Assembly: GCF_026914185.1 (NCBI RefSeq)
Contig: NC_070563.1
Span: forward strand, 2,108,001-2,172,000
Source: Puccinia triticina
Taxonomy: Eukaryota; Basidiomycota; Pucciniomycetes; Pucciniales; Pucciniaceae
DNA: 64,000 nucleotides
Direction of reading: 5' to 3'
The notes below the pieces were generated by a model, which was not told where the DNA came from, ran no database searches, and saw nothing but the letters and a program-made list of their open reading frames with translations. Of the stretch, positions 23,354 through 34,239 are shown piece after piece. Position numbers and translations under genes: made by a program. Every line of letters begins with the position of its first letter. Position 1 is the first letter of the stretch.

Positions 23354-24925
23354 CAACACTGAAGAGCTACGCTTGGCTACGAAAAGCGGCGCTTTTGCGT
23401 AGCAAAGCGGAAACACACTACTCTGGATCCAGAGTAGCGTTAGCGCTGTGGTGGCCCCTCTCGTGGCCAGCTAGTCAGGAGCAACACCGCCGCTAGCAAG
23501 ATCATCAAGGTCCTTCTCTCATCAGGATTTCACCTCAAGATCCTCAAGCCCTCAAGGATTCACACCTCCCCATTTTTCCCCCCCCCTTCTTCCTTCTTCC
23601 TCCTTTCCACCTCTCCATTTCCTCTTTCTTTCTCATTCCCCCTTCTCCTTCATCCTCAAAATCCCCCCTTTTCTTTTCAGTTTCCATCTCTGTCTCATCT
23701 TTCTTGGTCCTAACACAGCATCTGCTGTGGGTTTATTCCTTGTTTTTGTTTTCTGGCTCCTTCTCTTCTGTTTGGTTTTTTGTCTGTCTTGAGTGTTTCT
23801 TTCTCCTCTGTTCTCCTTCCCTTTCTTTTCTCTGTGTCTTCTCCTTCTGTCTCATCTCATTGTGTTTTCCTCATTTCTTTGTGTTGTGTTTTCTTTTCTC
23901 CTTCTTCTGTTGTCTGTTGTGTGTGTGCGCGTGTAGCGCGCGGAGGATATGATGAAATACATGTGACATGTGGCTCTCCCGGAGTCCAGGTTCGCCAAAC
24001 TTGGATGATGGGAGAGGCATGGCATTCTGATCCCCAGAATACGGACCATCACTGAGCTTATAGATCCTATCTTCAGAGTTTCAACTTACGGGCTCCGCCC
24101 GCCGATCATCCTTCATCAGAGTTTTCCGGATCTTTTTCCTTCCTCTTCCTTAAGATCACCTCTCCCTTCCCCTCAAACAAAACAACCGCCGCCGAGGATC
24201 CAAAACCCCGGCAAACTTCTCAAAACCACCCCCCCCCCAAACCACAAAGCTATCCCAGATCCCCCCCCCCCATTTTCAGCGCTCAACCTTCACGGACCAC
24301 TCACCCAGAGGGCAGCCTAAACAGCATCCATCCCCTCACACGACTGCCTCCGCTTGTACGGACAGGAGTCCCACAGCGCTAGCGAAAAATCGCTACTTTG
24401 AGCGGTAGCGAAGCGCCAGAACCGCTACTGCAGTTTTGGCCTGCGCGTAGCGAACCGCTTTTTTTTGCCGCTTTGCTACAGTATAGCGCAGCGGAAAAAT
24501 TGATGCTTTTTGGCGCTTTTTGGCGCTTTTTGGCGCTAATAGCGCTTTTTAGCGCCAAAAGCGTAGCAAACCCGGTCGCTTTTGTGCCAAAAGCGTAGCG
24601 GGCATGTCTGCCTTTTGGTGGAAAATGCCAGAAATAGTACACAAACATCAATCCTCCATCATTTTATGATGGTCAGTATTGATGGTTGAATGGTGCTACG
24701 GTAGCGCAGCAAAATTGCTACAGTAGCGTTTTTTCCGCTACTATAGCAAGAAGCGTAGCAAATTGCCGCTACTCTCCGCTAAAAAAAGCGCACTATTTTC
24801 TTTATTTTTTTCCCCTTAAAAAATGTAGCGAATAGCGAAGCGCCAAGCCCGCTACAAAAAGCTTAGCAAAGCAAGGCTAAAACCGCTACGCTGCCGCTTT
24901 GAGTAGCGTAGCTCTTGCACTGTTG
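23354..24925. mobile_element. MITE (CAACAGTGC termini), copy 2, split by an LTR
   Basis: Reverse complement of the 631-bp element at 9331-9961, but interrupted at 23447. Its pieces are 23354-23446 and 24380-24925, about 639 bp when joined. The termini are CAACACTGAAGAGCTACGC and GCTCTTGCACTGTTG; flanks GTTGCAG and CTTGCAG are a seven-base duplication with one mismatch. Confidence 0.75.
23447..24375 (+). mobile_element. Solo LTR inserted in a MITE (family A-like)
   Basis: Begins TGTGGTGGCCCC and ends GGAGTCCCACA, the TG...CA pattern of LTRs. GCGC lies on both sides where the uninterrupted copy has one GCGCT, giving a four-base duplication (up to six depending on alignment). The end resembles family A (GGAGTTCCACA). 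It has a long CT-rich tract (23560-23900) and a GATGATGG...GGCATGG block shared with family A. The 929-bp length suits a solo LTR. Confidence 0.6.
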
Positions 24926-25780
24926 CTTGCAGCTAACCATTTGGGGATAGAGTAAGTTACTTGAAACTGGGAAATTTTGGTGCAATCTGGGGCACCCGCG
25001 CCAAGGGTTTGGCAGTTTTTCTTGGTAGGAAATCTACCAAATTACACCCAAAGTAGCACACCCCTTTGTTTGAGCTTGCCAATTCAATTCAGCTGACCAT
25101 GTGCTCTTCAGAGGTTTTTATTCATTCTGTAACATTCTGGTGGGCTTTGGGCGCCCCAGTGAGAATTTATAAACTTTAGCTTGCAAATTTGGACCAACCA
25201 ACCCAAAAACTCTCAAGAACACCAAGATTCCACCCATCAATTTCTCTTTACACCTAACTGCAGAAGGGGTTGTGGGGGACAAAACTGGGTCAGCTACGCT
25301 GTCATTAGCAATAGCAGAGTGTAGTGTAGCTTAATTCCACTAAAACTGACGGGTTTACACATAATCTGGTGGCGGATTTAAGCTAGGGCTAACCACCAGC
25401 AAACAACAAATAATCCTACTATGCTGAGTTATGCCGCTCTTTAACGGTCTATTCCACTAAAAACGGCATAATGTAGCGCGGCTAACAGTCTGCTAGCACT
25501 ATGGCCACAGAAGACAAAGCTTCAAGGCGCTATGCTATATCACTGGGCCATTTAGCATAGTTTAGCAAACTGGCCCACCATTTTTTTCCTGGAGGATAAA
25601 TTTGTCACATTGGGATCATGCAGCTGCCATTAAAGCAAAGATCCAGAAATTTGGTCCACCATCTCAAGAATCTCAAGCAAGTGGTACAGCGGGAGACCTT
25701 GAAGATCCACAAGATCCAACACTTACTGCTCCAACTGCCTCCCAGAAAAGCCTAAAAAAACTACAATGGACTGGACCAAT

Positions 25781-25949
25781 GGAGGACTTCCTGTTGATCT
25801 GGAAAGTCAGATCCAACCGGCCAGATTTCAGATTGCACAGGGAAATCTAGGTCCCCAAAGATCCCCAAAGTGATACAGAGTTCCAGATTTCAGATTTCCC
25901 TGCAAAATCTGAAATTCCAGATCTGTTCAAAAGTGACAGGAAGTCCTCC
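25781..25949. repeat. MITE, GGAGGACTTCC family
   Basis: GGAGGACTTCCTGTTGATCTGG to GACAGGAAGTCCTCC, 169 bp, with AGATTTCAGATTTCCCTG words inside as in copy 1 at 2099. Confidence 0.7.
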
Positions 25950-28290
25950 AATGAGGGTGATGCTGTTAGAAATTTATTTCCAAGAGGTCAAGAAAGGAAA
26001 ACAAGCAGATAACAGTTTCCAAAATACCTCTCACCAACATGTGGTACAACAGTTGAGGGAGTAGTTCCCAGAAACCAAAAACCTACTCAACTATAAGAAA
26101 TGCAAATTAAAGCTGAACCAATCATTCAAATGTAACTATGAAATTTTCCTTGCCTGTAAAGAATCCAGCGGGTTTGGGTGGGATGAAACATTTTGCAAGT
26201 TCACTGCTTCAGATGAAGTCTGGGAGAGATATATAGTAAATAAATAACAGCTGGAGAGGCAGAGAAAAGCTGCTGGGATCCCAAGTTTAATCAGAGTTTG
26301 ATAGTTCAAAACTTATATCTTAGTTTTTTATACAAGTATTGGCCCAATGAGACTTGAGAGTGAGGCTAACATGTTGTACTCAATGATCAATTAGGTTCAG
26401 GACTGATGATGTATTGATTAGAGGAAATACAAGTACTAAATACACAATGTTCAGACAATGGTTTTATGACATGTATAAGGGGATGCATATGTAACATGGA
26501 GGAGGAGGAAATATTGGTGAAAGGAATGTGACAGAGAGGAAAGGAATGTGAGAAGAGATCAAATAAAAATAATATTCTAAGATGTAGCTGTAATTTGATT
26601 GCCTCTTTTTGTGTCAATTTCAAAAGCTCTTACACATATTTTCTTTTTGTTGTATAGGTGCATCAAAATGCAAGGAAGTTCTGGGGATTCCCATATCCCA
26701 AGTTAAATTGGAAAAGATTTTGGGCTCTTTGTGGGCAGCCGGCAAAGGATCTTGTTCACTTGATTAGAAATTGCTTATCCAGACCCAAGCCACTGACCCC
26801 AAGCTTTTGGGTTAAATAGTTGATCATCAGAATTAACCAGCCAATAGCCCAACTAACTAGCTTTCACACAGTCAAAAGGGAGATTCTGTTGACAAAACAG
26901 TTCATGTTTTGGTTGGCTACATGCACACCCAAAGCAAGGAGCACATCCAAAGACTTCAACAGAGGGAAGCCTGTGTAGAGCAAGATAAAAGGGTAGTGCA
27001 GAAAGGGGGACTTGATGAACTTCATGCTGAAGTCACACAAACCCAGCACATTTCCAGACATAAATCCTTTTTGATTTCAGTGTGCTGCTGCTCTTTCACA
27101 TTAGCTCCCCTAAAACTAAATTGTAGCTGATGCCCACTAACATTTGGGGCTATTAGCTGTAGCTGAGGTGGGGAGCCACTAAATCACACTAACACTAAAA
27201 TACACTAAACTAAATCTAATTAGCGGTTCACTACAGCTGTAGCTCAGCAGGCACTGAAACTACAAAATAGTTTAGTGGCACAAACTACTCTAATTTAGCT
27301 GAAAACTACGCTAAATCTAGTGTAGTTGTTGCACCCTTACTCCAAGACATTTTGTCAAAAAAGTGGATTTGATTCTATCTTGGGGCAAAGGAGGGATGAG
27401 GAATTTTGGAGAAACCAGGCCTATGAGCTCAGGTATATATTGGAAGACACTGATGGCATCCAGACAAAATTTTAGCATTAGCAGCGGTAAAAAAACAACC
27501 ACTAATGCTACGCTAGCGCTACACCAGCACTTTTTTCTATCTTAGTAGTGTTAGAGGGCAAATCCCGCCACCAACACTAGCTCCAACGTAGTGTAGCTTA
27601 AAAAAGCTAATACTATGCTACGCTAGTGCTAATTTTAGCGTAGCTGGCCCACCGTTGGTGTCCCCTGACACCAAGAAACTTCTTTATTTTTTGAAGAAAA
27701 AATAAAATTGGCTCTGAAGTTTTATTATTATCCTATTTGAACCACCCTATGAGGCATGTACTGACAAACACTGAGCACAATATTGATTGTTTTTTATTTT
27801 GGGTGTAATAAATAACATGTCACAGATTATATTGCTAGTGATTATTTCACCAATTACATTGGGACCAAACGGGGCCTAAATCTCTGCCCACAAAAAAATA
27901 ACAACCACAGCAGAGTATCTCCAACGGAGCCGCTGTACTTGCGCGACCTGAGTCCAACTTTGGCGGTCCAGAAGGCATTTGGAGCTGCCAGGGGTGGACC
28001 AAAGCCGCCCTACCCCCACCCGCATCAACTGTCTGTAATATCAACTACTGTGACACATCAGTGACAGCTTGGGACATCCGCTTGCAGGCTGCTAAAGGTG
28101 AGCCAATCCACCTACACCACGGAGCGCCCCCAACCACGGTTTGACGTTGGACGCGATGTGGAGACGACCCCCGCGACCCCACCCTGAAGTTTTGGTGTCA
28201 CCCGGAGCGGGAGTGATCGCCACCCGCGGTTGGCGCGACCTCCCACATGATTCCCACGTGCGGGGCCCGCAGTCGGCGAATTCCTCAAGT
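25950..28290. other. No supported gene; decayed repeats
   Basis: 25285-25585 and 27470-27655 are decayed relatives of the GGGCCAGCTACGCTA elements; the second ends GGCCCACCGTTGG at about 27650. The rest has only short frames. Confidence 0.45.
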
Positions 28291-28883
28291 TGGCCCTAGC
28301 CTAACTAAGCCTCTTGAACGGAGGGGGGGGACCCCCACATCCTGAAGGGACTCTCTGTAGGAGAGGCTTATGACTTATGTCATACTTTTTGCCTGAGAGT
28401 TTGGGGCTTTTGTAGCTTTTTATGCCCTTTTTTCCTTTCAACCTCCACACAGCAAAAACTGACAAGCCTCTGCCGAAGCCCTGAAGGGTCAATATAGCTG
28501 ACCATCTTGGCTTCATATCCATGTCCTCATAATGAGGATTGGATGCATGAGCTGGATTGGCCAAGGCATATTGACCAGAGCTTGGAGAGCTTGGATCCTG
28601 TGGAATTGAATTGAATGAGCATACTGTTTTCCAAGGCCAGTTCAATCCACACATGTCATGCAGCCCAGAATACCCCAAAAACCAAAAGTTTGACGGAACA
28701 TGGAAAGAGAAGGGTTGGGCCTTCAGGGATGGGGGTAGCAGCAAAAGATGGGGAGGATCCAGACAAATCTTTTGGTCCAAAAGGCATGTGTGGGGCTGTT
28801 TGGGAAGACAGTCAAAATTTGGATGGCACAAAACACCCACCAAAAGGCCTCAAACCCTCAGGCCAAAAAGTGGACATTAGTCC

Positions 28884-28965
28884 CAAGTCCCTCCTTCGGA
28901 GGTCGCGCTTCGCGCCAGCCCAGGCTGTACCAGGGCCCTCCAAAGTGGGGGACTTGTGTTAAGTT
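28884..28965. repeat. AAGTCCC foldback module
   Basis: AAGTCCCTCCTTCGGAGG ... GGGGGACTTGTGTTAAGTTAG, like the modules at 23186 and 33150. Confidence 0.45.
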
Positions 28966-29029
28966 AGAAGTTGGCCCGCTGTGGGCACTGCGGTCGGGGT
29001 CTGGTGAGCGCGTAACAAAAATATAGCTT

Positions 29030-29095
29030 GGTACCAGGGTCGAACCCAGCACATCACCGCACCACAAGGGCCGTTGAGCTACAGCTCAGTACACT
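29030..29095 (-). other. tRNA-derived module with A-box and B-box (possible SINE head)
   Basis: On the minus strand TGTAGCTCAACGG (A-box-like) is followed about 35 bases later by GGGTTCGACCC (good B-box). No full acceptor stem can be drawn, which favours a SINE promoter or relic over a working tRNA gene. Confidence 0.35.
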
Positions 29096-29239
29096 CAATC
29101 AAGAGGCACCGGCCTTGCCAATTAACACTGCGGGCATCTCGCTGTTGCTGCGGCCCGCAGCAACATCATGACGCTGCATATCAGAATGCAGCGTCAGCTG
29201 CAGCAACATCTGGCCGGCTGGCCACCACAGTACGTACAT

Positions 29240-29800
29240 AACAACCTCTCGATGAATGGTCCTTGTGCCGGCCATTGAGAGGATTACACACTCCTCTCAC
29301 TCCTCTTGGTGACCAACTCATGGACCGGTCATTGGGAGTAGTCCACACTCCTCTTGATGCCAGCACACACTGGCGTCAAGAGGAGTACAGACACCTCTTG
29401 ATGGCCGGCACAACAACCGGTCACCGAGAGGAGTACGCACTCCTCTCGATGGCTGGCCCAAGGCCCGGTCATCGGGAGGAGTACATACACACTTCCCTCG
29501 ATGGACGGCACAGACCGGGCATCAAGGTGCATGTACTCCTCTTGACACCGGCCTGTGTTGGCATTGAGAGGAGTATAGATTCCTCCTCCCAATGACCGGT
29601 CCTTGTACTGGTCATCGAGAGGAGTGTGGACTCCTCCTCCCAATGACCAGTCGTTATGCTGGTCATTGAGAGGAGTGTGGACAATTCTCAACGGCCGGCA
29701 CAAGGACTGCTCCTGATGGCCGGTCCTTGGGCCAGCCATCAAGAGGAGTGCATACTTCTCTCGGTGACCGGTCGTTGTGCCGGCCATCGAGAGGTGCGTT
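29240..29800. repeat. Tandem array of alternating palindromes
   Basis: About nine diverged ~60-bp units. Each holds one palindrome of the type GATGGCCGGTC...GGCCAGCCATC and one of the type GAGGAGTA...TACTCCTC. The result is a run of potential stems covering about 560 bp. Confidence 0.7.
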
Positions 29801-29819
29801 GTGTGTACATACCCCGGTG

Positions 29820-30295
29820 CAACAGTGGGCCAGCTACGCTAACCGTAGCGTTAGCGTGGCGTAGCGTAGCGGAATTCCGCTAAATTTTAGCGTAGCGTTA
29901 GCGGAATTGCACCTTTCTGCGCTAACGCTACGCGCAAAGGGTGCGCAGCTAATTTAGCTGTTAGCGTAGCGTTAGCGCAGATGCGCGCAATTCCGCTAAC
30001 GCTACACACGCAGGGCGCAAAAGAGCGCGCGCTACGGTGCGCCACAGTGCTTTTAGCTGAAAAAAGGCCTTTTTTTCCGCCAAAAGCGCTGTAGCGCAGC
30101 GCAGCGTAGCGTAGTGACTGTAGTGGCGCGCTAACACTAACAGACAATTGGCGCGCTGTTAGCGCCGCTGAAACGTAGCGCAGCGTAGCGGCGCTAACAG
30201 CGCGCTAACACTACTCAAAATGGGTGGGCGCTTTTTGCCGCTACGCTAACGCTAAGTGGCCCTGTAGCGTAGTGTAGCGTAGCGGCCCACCGTTG
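29820..30295 (-). mobile_element. 476-bp MITE, CAACGGTGGGCC termini, copy B
   Basis: Termini CAACAGTGGGCC / GGCCCACCGTTG with a perfect seven-base target duplication CCCGGTG (29813-29819 and 30296-30302). Reverse complement of 13880-14356 with high identity, so one of the two, or both, moved recently. Confidence 0.88.
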
Positions 30296-30469
30296 CCCGG
30301 TGGCCGGCTGATGGACAGCCGGCCAAGTGTTGCTGCAATACTTGTCGCGCGGGGTTCGAATCCCCACTGAATCGTCAGATGTCGCTGCGGTCCGCAGCGA
30401 CATCGAGATGCCCGCAGTGTAAGACATCAGACATTTCTATGCTACCTAGTGGCTTATTGTGATACAGCC

Positions 30470-30835
30470 AAAGCAAAAAAGCTTGCGGGTGCGGGAGGCC
30501 GAAAATTGCCTGCTGCATTTCAGCCACACACCTGTACAGCTCCGCTGTACAGGATGTCACATTGCCTCCGGGCGACTGGTTGAGCTTGATTTGCGTGTCG
30601 GGCCGACTGTTGGGTGGGGCAGCCAATCCAGGCGAAGCGGCCGATGGGGGTAAAATTGCACCAGGATTCCAATGGTGCAACCCTCAATACCCCAATGTTA
30701 ATAATGAAGGAAATAGCATTTTTCTTCCGATGATATTCCTGTATGCAGCTTGACATACAGGACCTATACAGGCTTGAAGGGCAGTGGCTGAGATTCCAAA
30801 ATTGGGCCTGCCGGACCGCAAGCTTTTTCGCTTTT
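30470..30835. repeat. Foldback element with ~50-bp imperfect termini
   Basis: GCAAAAAAGCTTGCGG at the left mirrors CCGCAAGCTTTTTCGC at the right. Inner blocks also pair, such as CCTGTACAGC and the GTATGCAG / CATACAGG stems. Confidence 0.6.
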
Positions 30836-31495
30836 GCTGTATATCGACCCCATTTCTCCAAATTTTGTCAGACAAAGTCTGCGGATTTGGACAAGACTCT
30901 TTTTTTTCTTTTTTTTTTTTGTAATTTCTCACTTATGTAGCCTTTTTCCAAACATGGAAAGAGGCTCAGAATACATGGTTTTTCTCTTTAAAAAAAAAAT
31001 CATTTCTTGGTTGGCCTAACGCGGGCTCAACCAGAGTACAACGTTGGCGCGCTGCTCAGCGCCAGCCATGATTTCGTTGGCCCACCCGCTGAGTAAAGCT
31101 GGTTGGGCTCTTGTCATGCCCAACCAGCTTCCCCCGTGGGCACGCTGATCAGAGCCGGCATGGGTTGGCTGGGTTAGACACGGCCGACCCATCCGACCGC
31201 CCGCGGTGCTGGATGGGTCGGGTCAAGGGCGGCCCGACCAATCTTTAACGGAATCCGATCCCGCGGTCGAAGTCTGGGCGGGCAGGTTGGCGCCCACCCG
31301 GGCCAACCTTTCGCCGACCGCGCCGTTGGGCCATCGTCAACCCGAGCTCAAATTCGAGCGGTGGTGTAGACCGTTGGAGGCGCTCAGCCTCTGGCCCAGT
31401 GGAGTGCAGTCTGTGACAGCCCCTGCCTGCGCGGCTGTGACAGGTCGCCCCATTGGAAAAACGCCGGCCAGGATTGAAGTTCAACTCCCAACAAC

Positions 31496-32077
31496 ATGGT
31501 CATCAGGATCCGACTCTCCCGGACAGGGCCACGCAACCACCCCCTCTTCAGCCTGGTCGCCATCCAAGCACCCAAGCGACGGGACGCCAAAGCACTCGAG
31601 CAGCTCGGCGTCTACAGTCCCCAGCCGATCCTCAGAGTCAAGCCGCCCTCGCTCATCGAGCTCGTCCACAGCCTCGAGCTCGCCCGGGCCACCCAGGACC
31701 CTGCAGCCCTCCAGCGGATCAAGAACGGAATCGCAAGCGGCGGGGAGATCCTCTCGCGCAAAGAAATCAGATGGGATGTCAACCGGATCAGGTATTGGCT
31801 CGGCGTCGGCGCCCAGCCGACCGAAAGCGCCCTCAGACTGCTCCAGGCCGGCGGCATCAGTCAGTCTTTTCGCACTCCCCTCCGTATCTCAGGCTGACTC
31901 TCCTCGATGATCTCAGTCAACCATCCCAAAGACTTGAAACTATTGCGAACCAAAACCACTGCACGCGGCACTAAACCACGCATACCTTTGCGCGTCGCGA
32001 TCGCCTCCACCCGTCGAGGACCTCGTGGTATCCTGTCAAGATTCCGGAGAAGAGGTATGCCCATATAAACCACACAG

Positions 32078-32121
<44 letters not shown>

Positions 32122-32581
32122 CCATCATCATGACACTGATCCGGGATTCGCACCCGATCCGAAAGGCTTGTTGCCTCTGGGCACCAAGGTCCTAGATAAC
32201 GGTAAACTGCGGATACCGCCCTCAGTAACCAGTAAGCCGACCGTGTTTCTGAAGCACAGATCATAAACAGGAGACTGAACCACTCTCTCCCTGTCTCCAG
32301 AAACCGGCCGAGCGATCATGCTGGACCCCCAGGGATGGACGGAGAAACTTGAGCGGGGGGCCGAAGTCGTCCAGAAAACTCCCCATCGGATCCTGCCTGC
32401 CAGGTGGACTGCCCCCACCCCCACCCCCATCCAGACTACCCCTCCCAAAGCTAAGTCAGATCCGGCATGGTGGAAGGTCAACCGGAGGAGGAGGGCGGCC
32501 GCACTCGCTCTCACCGACCAACTCCCTAAGCCGCTACCCCCTCGTAAACCTCTACCAACCTCATCCTCTTCCTCCGAATAG
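31496..32581 (+). CDS. MRPS16: Mitochondrial small-subunit ribosomal protein bS16m
   Basis: Product of the bS16 family: it opens MVIRIRLSRTGPRNHPLF, followed by RRDAKALEQLGVYSPQP and the signature RIRYWLGVGAQPTESALRLL. Two exons are read, 31496-31859 and 32301-32581, joined by a GTCAGT...CTCCAG intron that splits the codon after GGI. The sum is 645 nt, exactly 214 codons plus stop. Residues past about 120 form a basic, Pro-rich extension not present in bacterial S16 (about 80-90 residues) but usual in fungal mitochondrial versions. The 441-nt intron holds a CAT microsatellite and is the largest in the window's confident genes. It is an isolated gene amid repeats, with local GC much higher than its neighbours. 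Confidence 0.9.
32078..32132 (+). repeat. (CAT)n microsatellite inside the bS16 intron
   Basis: About 17 CAT/ATC repeats with one interruption (ACC). Confidence 0.95.
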
Positions 32582-33149
32582 GAATCTGCACTTGATAAAC
32601 TCAGTTCAGTGTACAGGAGGAAGCAAATAAATCCGTGTGTCATTGCAGAAAAGAAAAACTACTCGACGGGGGTACTTATTACCAAGCGGGGTTGTGGATA
32701 CGATGAAACACAATAAGCCCGTGGAGGCGACGAGAGTGGGCTCGGTAAGCGTTGGGTAAGACCATTGGTCCGACGAACCCGTGCTTTTCCCTCGTCGCTT
32801 CCACAAAACTCACTGCTGAGCTCGGGGAGGCCACGGACTCACTCCTGGAACATGGGAAGACCACGTGAGCTTGAGCTTGTCGCTCACGCTGGTTTCACCA
32901 CTTTCATAGCAATTTTTCACTCCCAAGCTGGACCAGCTCAGGTGGGTCCTGGCATGTTAAAACCACGAGAAAACTTGATTTTCAAACATAAGAATAAACC
33001 TGAGAAAAAGACTTTGACAAAAAACGAGTCAAAAACACTATTTGGAAAGAGATTTGGTTTGCAAAACAGGGCAATCCTCCATTCTGAAAGTGTAGTGGTG
33101 CCCCAGCAAAAAATAATAGTCGATTGATGACAAGTGACATTCTGCAACT

Positions 33150-33235
33150 TGGCCCCAAAGCTAACTTAACACAAGTCCCCCCTGGTGAGAGGCTTGCTGT
33201 GGCTGGCTGCGAAGCGGCCCCTCCCGCAGGGAGGG
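33150..33235. repeat. AAGTCCC foldback module
   Basis: CTAACTTAACACAAGTCCCC then GGGAGGGACTTG, matching the modules at 23186 and 28884. A related AAGCCTCTC foldback lies at 33820-33885, with a relative at 28290-28385. Confidence 0.45.
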
Positions 33236-34009
33236 ACTTGCGCGTAATGTCAAAATTTTGGCTGGGAAAGAAATCACAAAATGGCTGGAGGGAAAATATT
33301 GAGCCTCAGCCAGTCTCCCCCTTGGGTCCTGTGGACCTGCCCCAGAGCCAAAAGATACTTCTGGACCTCAGCTTTCATTTGGCACCGGTCTCATCTCCTC
33401 AATCCAAACCATTTGCACTGTACTAATGTTTTAAAAATAGAAAAACATGAAGAAATGTAAACTAAGGATGTGCAACCCTCATGCCTGGTGGATCCTGGAT
33501 CCGCAAACCCGCAGATCCTACAAATGTAGTGTTGCATTTTGTTGCAGATAGGGAATTCAATTGTGCATATTATCAGAAAATCCAAAAATGGATCTTCAGA
33601 GCAATGTAATATCCTTCAGAATTCATTTGACCTTCAAAACAGATTCCTTCAATCAGTTTTGTAGATTTTTGATCAAAGTTTTGGGTGAGGGTGTGCATCA
33701 GCACTGCCAATGAAACGGTCTATTCAGTTTTTTCTGTACATATTTTGCTGATGTTTAAATAATTATTTAGTGATTTTGGGGTTAAATATCCTTCCTTTCC
33801 CTGCCAGACTTAAGACATTAGGCGTAAGCCTCTCCTGCAGAGAGTCCTCCGGGCGGGGTCCCCTGCACCCTCTGTTTGAGAGGCTTAGTCAAGCTAGGCT
33901 CCAAAGCTATTCCATTCCTACTTTGCCTGTATATTTCATGCTCACTGGTAATTAAATAATGCATTTTCCACTGGCACAGCTCACATTTCACATATTATGC
34001 TCAATTTTC

Positions 34010-34236
34010 ACATCTTATGCTCACACATCTTCTGCTCACACATCTTCTGCTCAGTTTTTACATCTTCTGCTCACATATCTTCTGCTCAGTTTTCACATAT
34101 TCTGCTTAGTATTCATTGATTCTGCTCAGTTTTCACTTATTCTGCTTAGTTTTTTCTGATTCTGCTCAGTTTTCATTGATTCTGCTCAGTTTTCATTGAT
34201 TCTGCTCAGTTTTCATTGATTCTGCTCAGTTTTCAC
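34010..34236 (+). repeat. Minisatellite, 20-bp TCTGCTCAGTTTTCATTGAT unit
   Basis: About eleven units, diverged on the left and almost perfect in the last four, running straight into the satellite that follows. Confidence 0.85.
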
Positions 34237-34239
34237 TAT

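Larger units (their letters stand above)
29125..30420. mobile_element. 1.3-kb terminal-inverted-repeat element with palindrome array
   Basis: Left end ACACTGCGGGCATCTCG and right end CGAGATGCCCGCAGTGT are perfect inverted repeats, extended by GCTGCGG...CCGCAGC hairpins on each side and then by GGCCGGCTGG / CCGGCTGATGG blocks. It contains the array at 29240-29800 and, nested, a complete 476-bp MITE. No transposase frame is present. Near its right end (30345-30372) is GGGGTTCGAATCCCC, another B-box-like word. Confidence 0.65.

Noticed and set aside
28301..28843. 180-codon minus-strand frame
   Set aside because: Runs through foldback repeat ends, has no domain, and the opposite strand is also open.
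31206..31974. Frames of 173-234 codons overlapping bS16
   Set aside because: Alternative frames of a GC-rich gene; only the frame starting at 31496 shows the bS16 signature.
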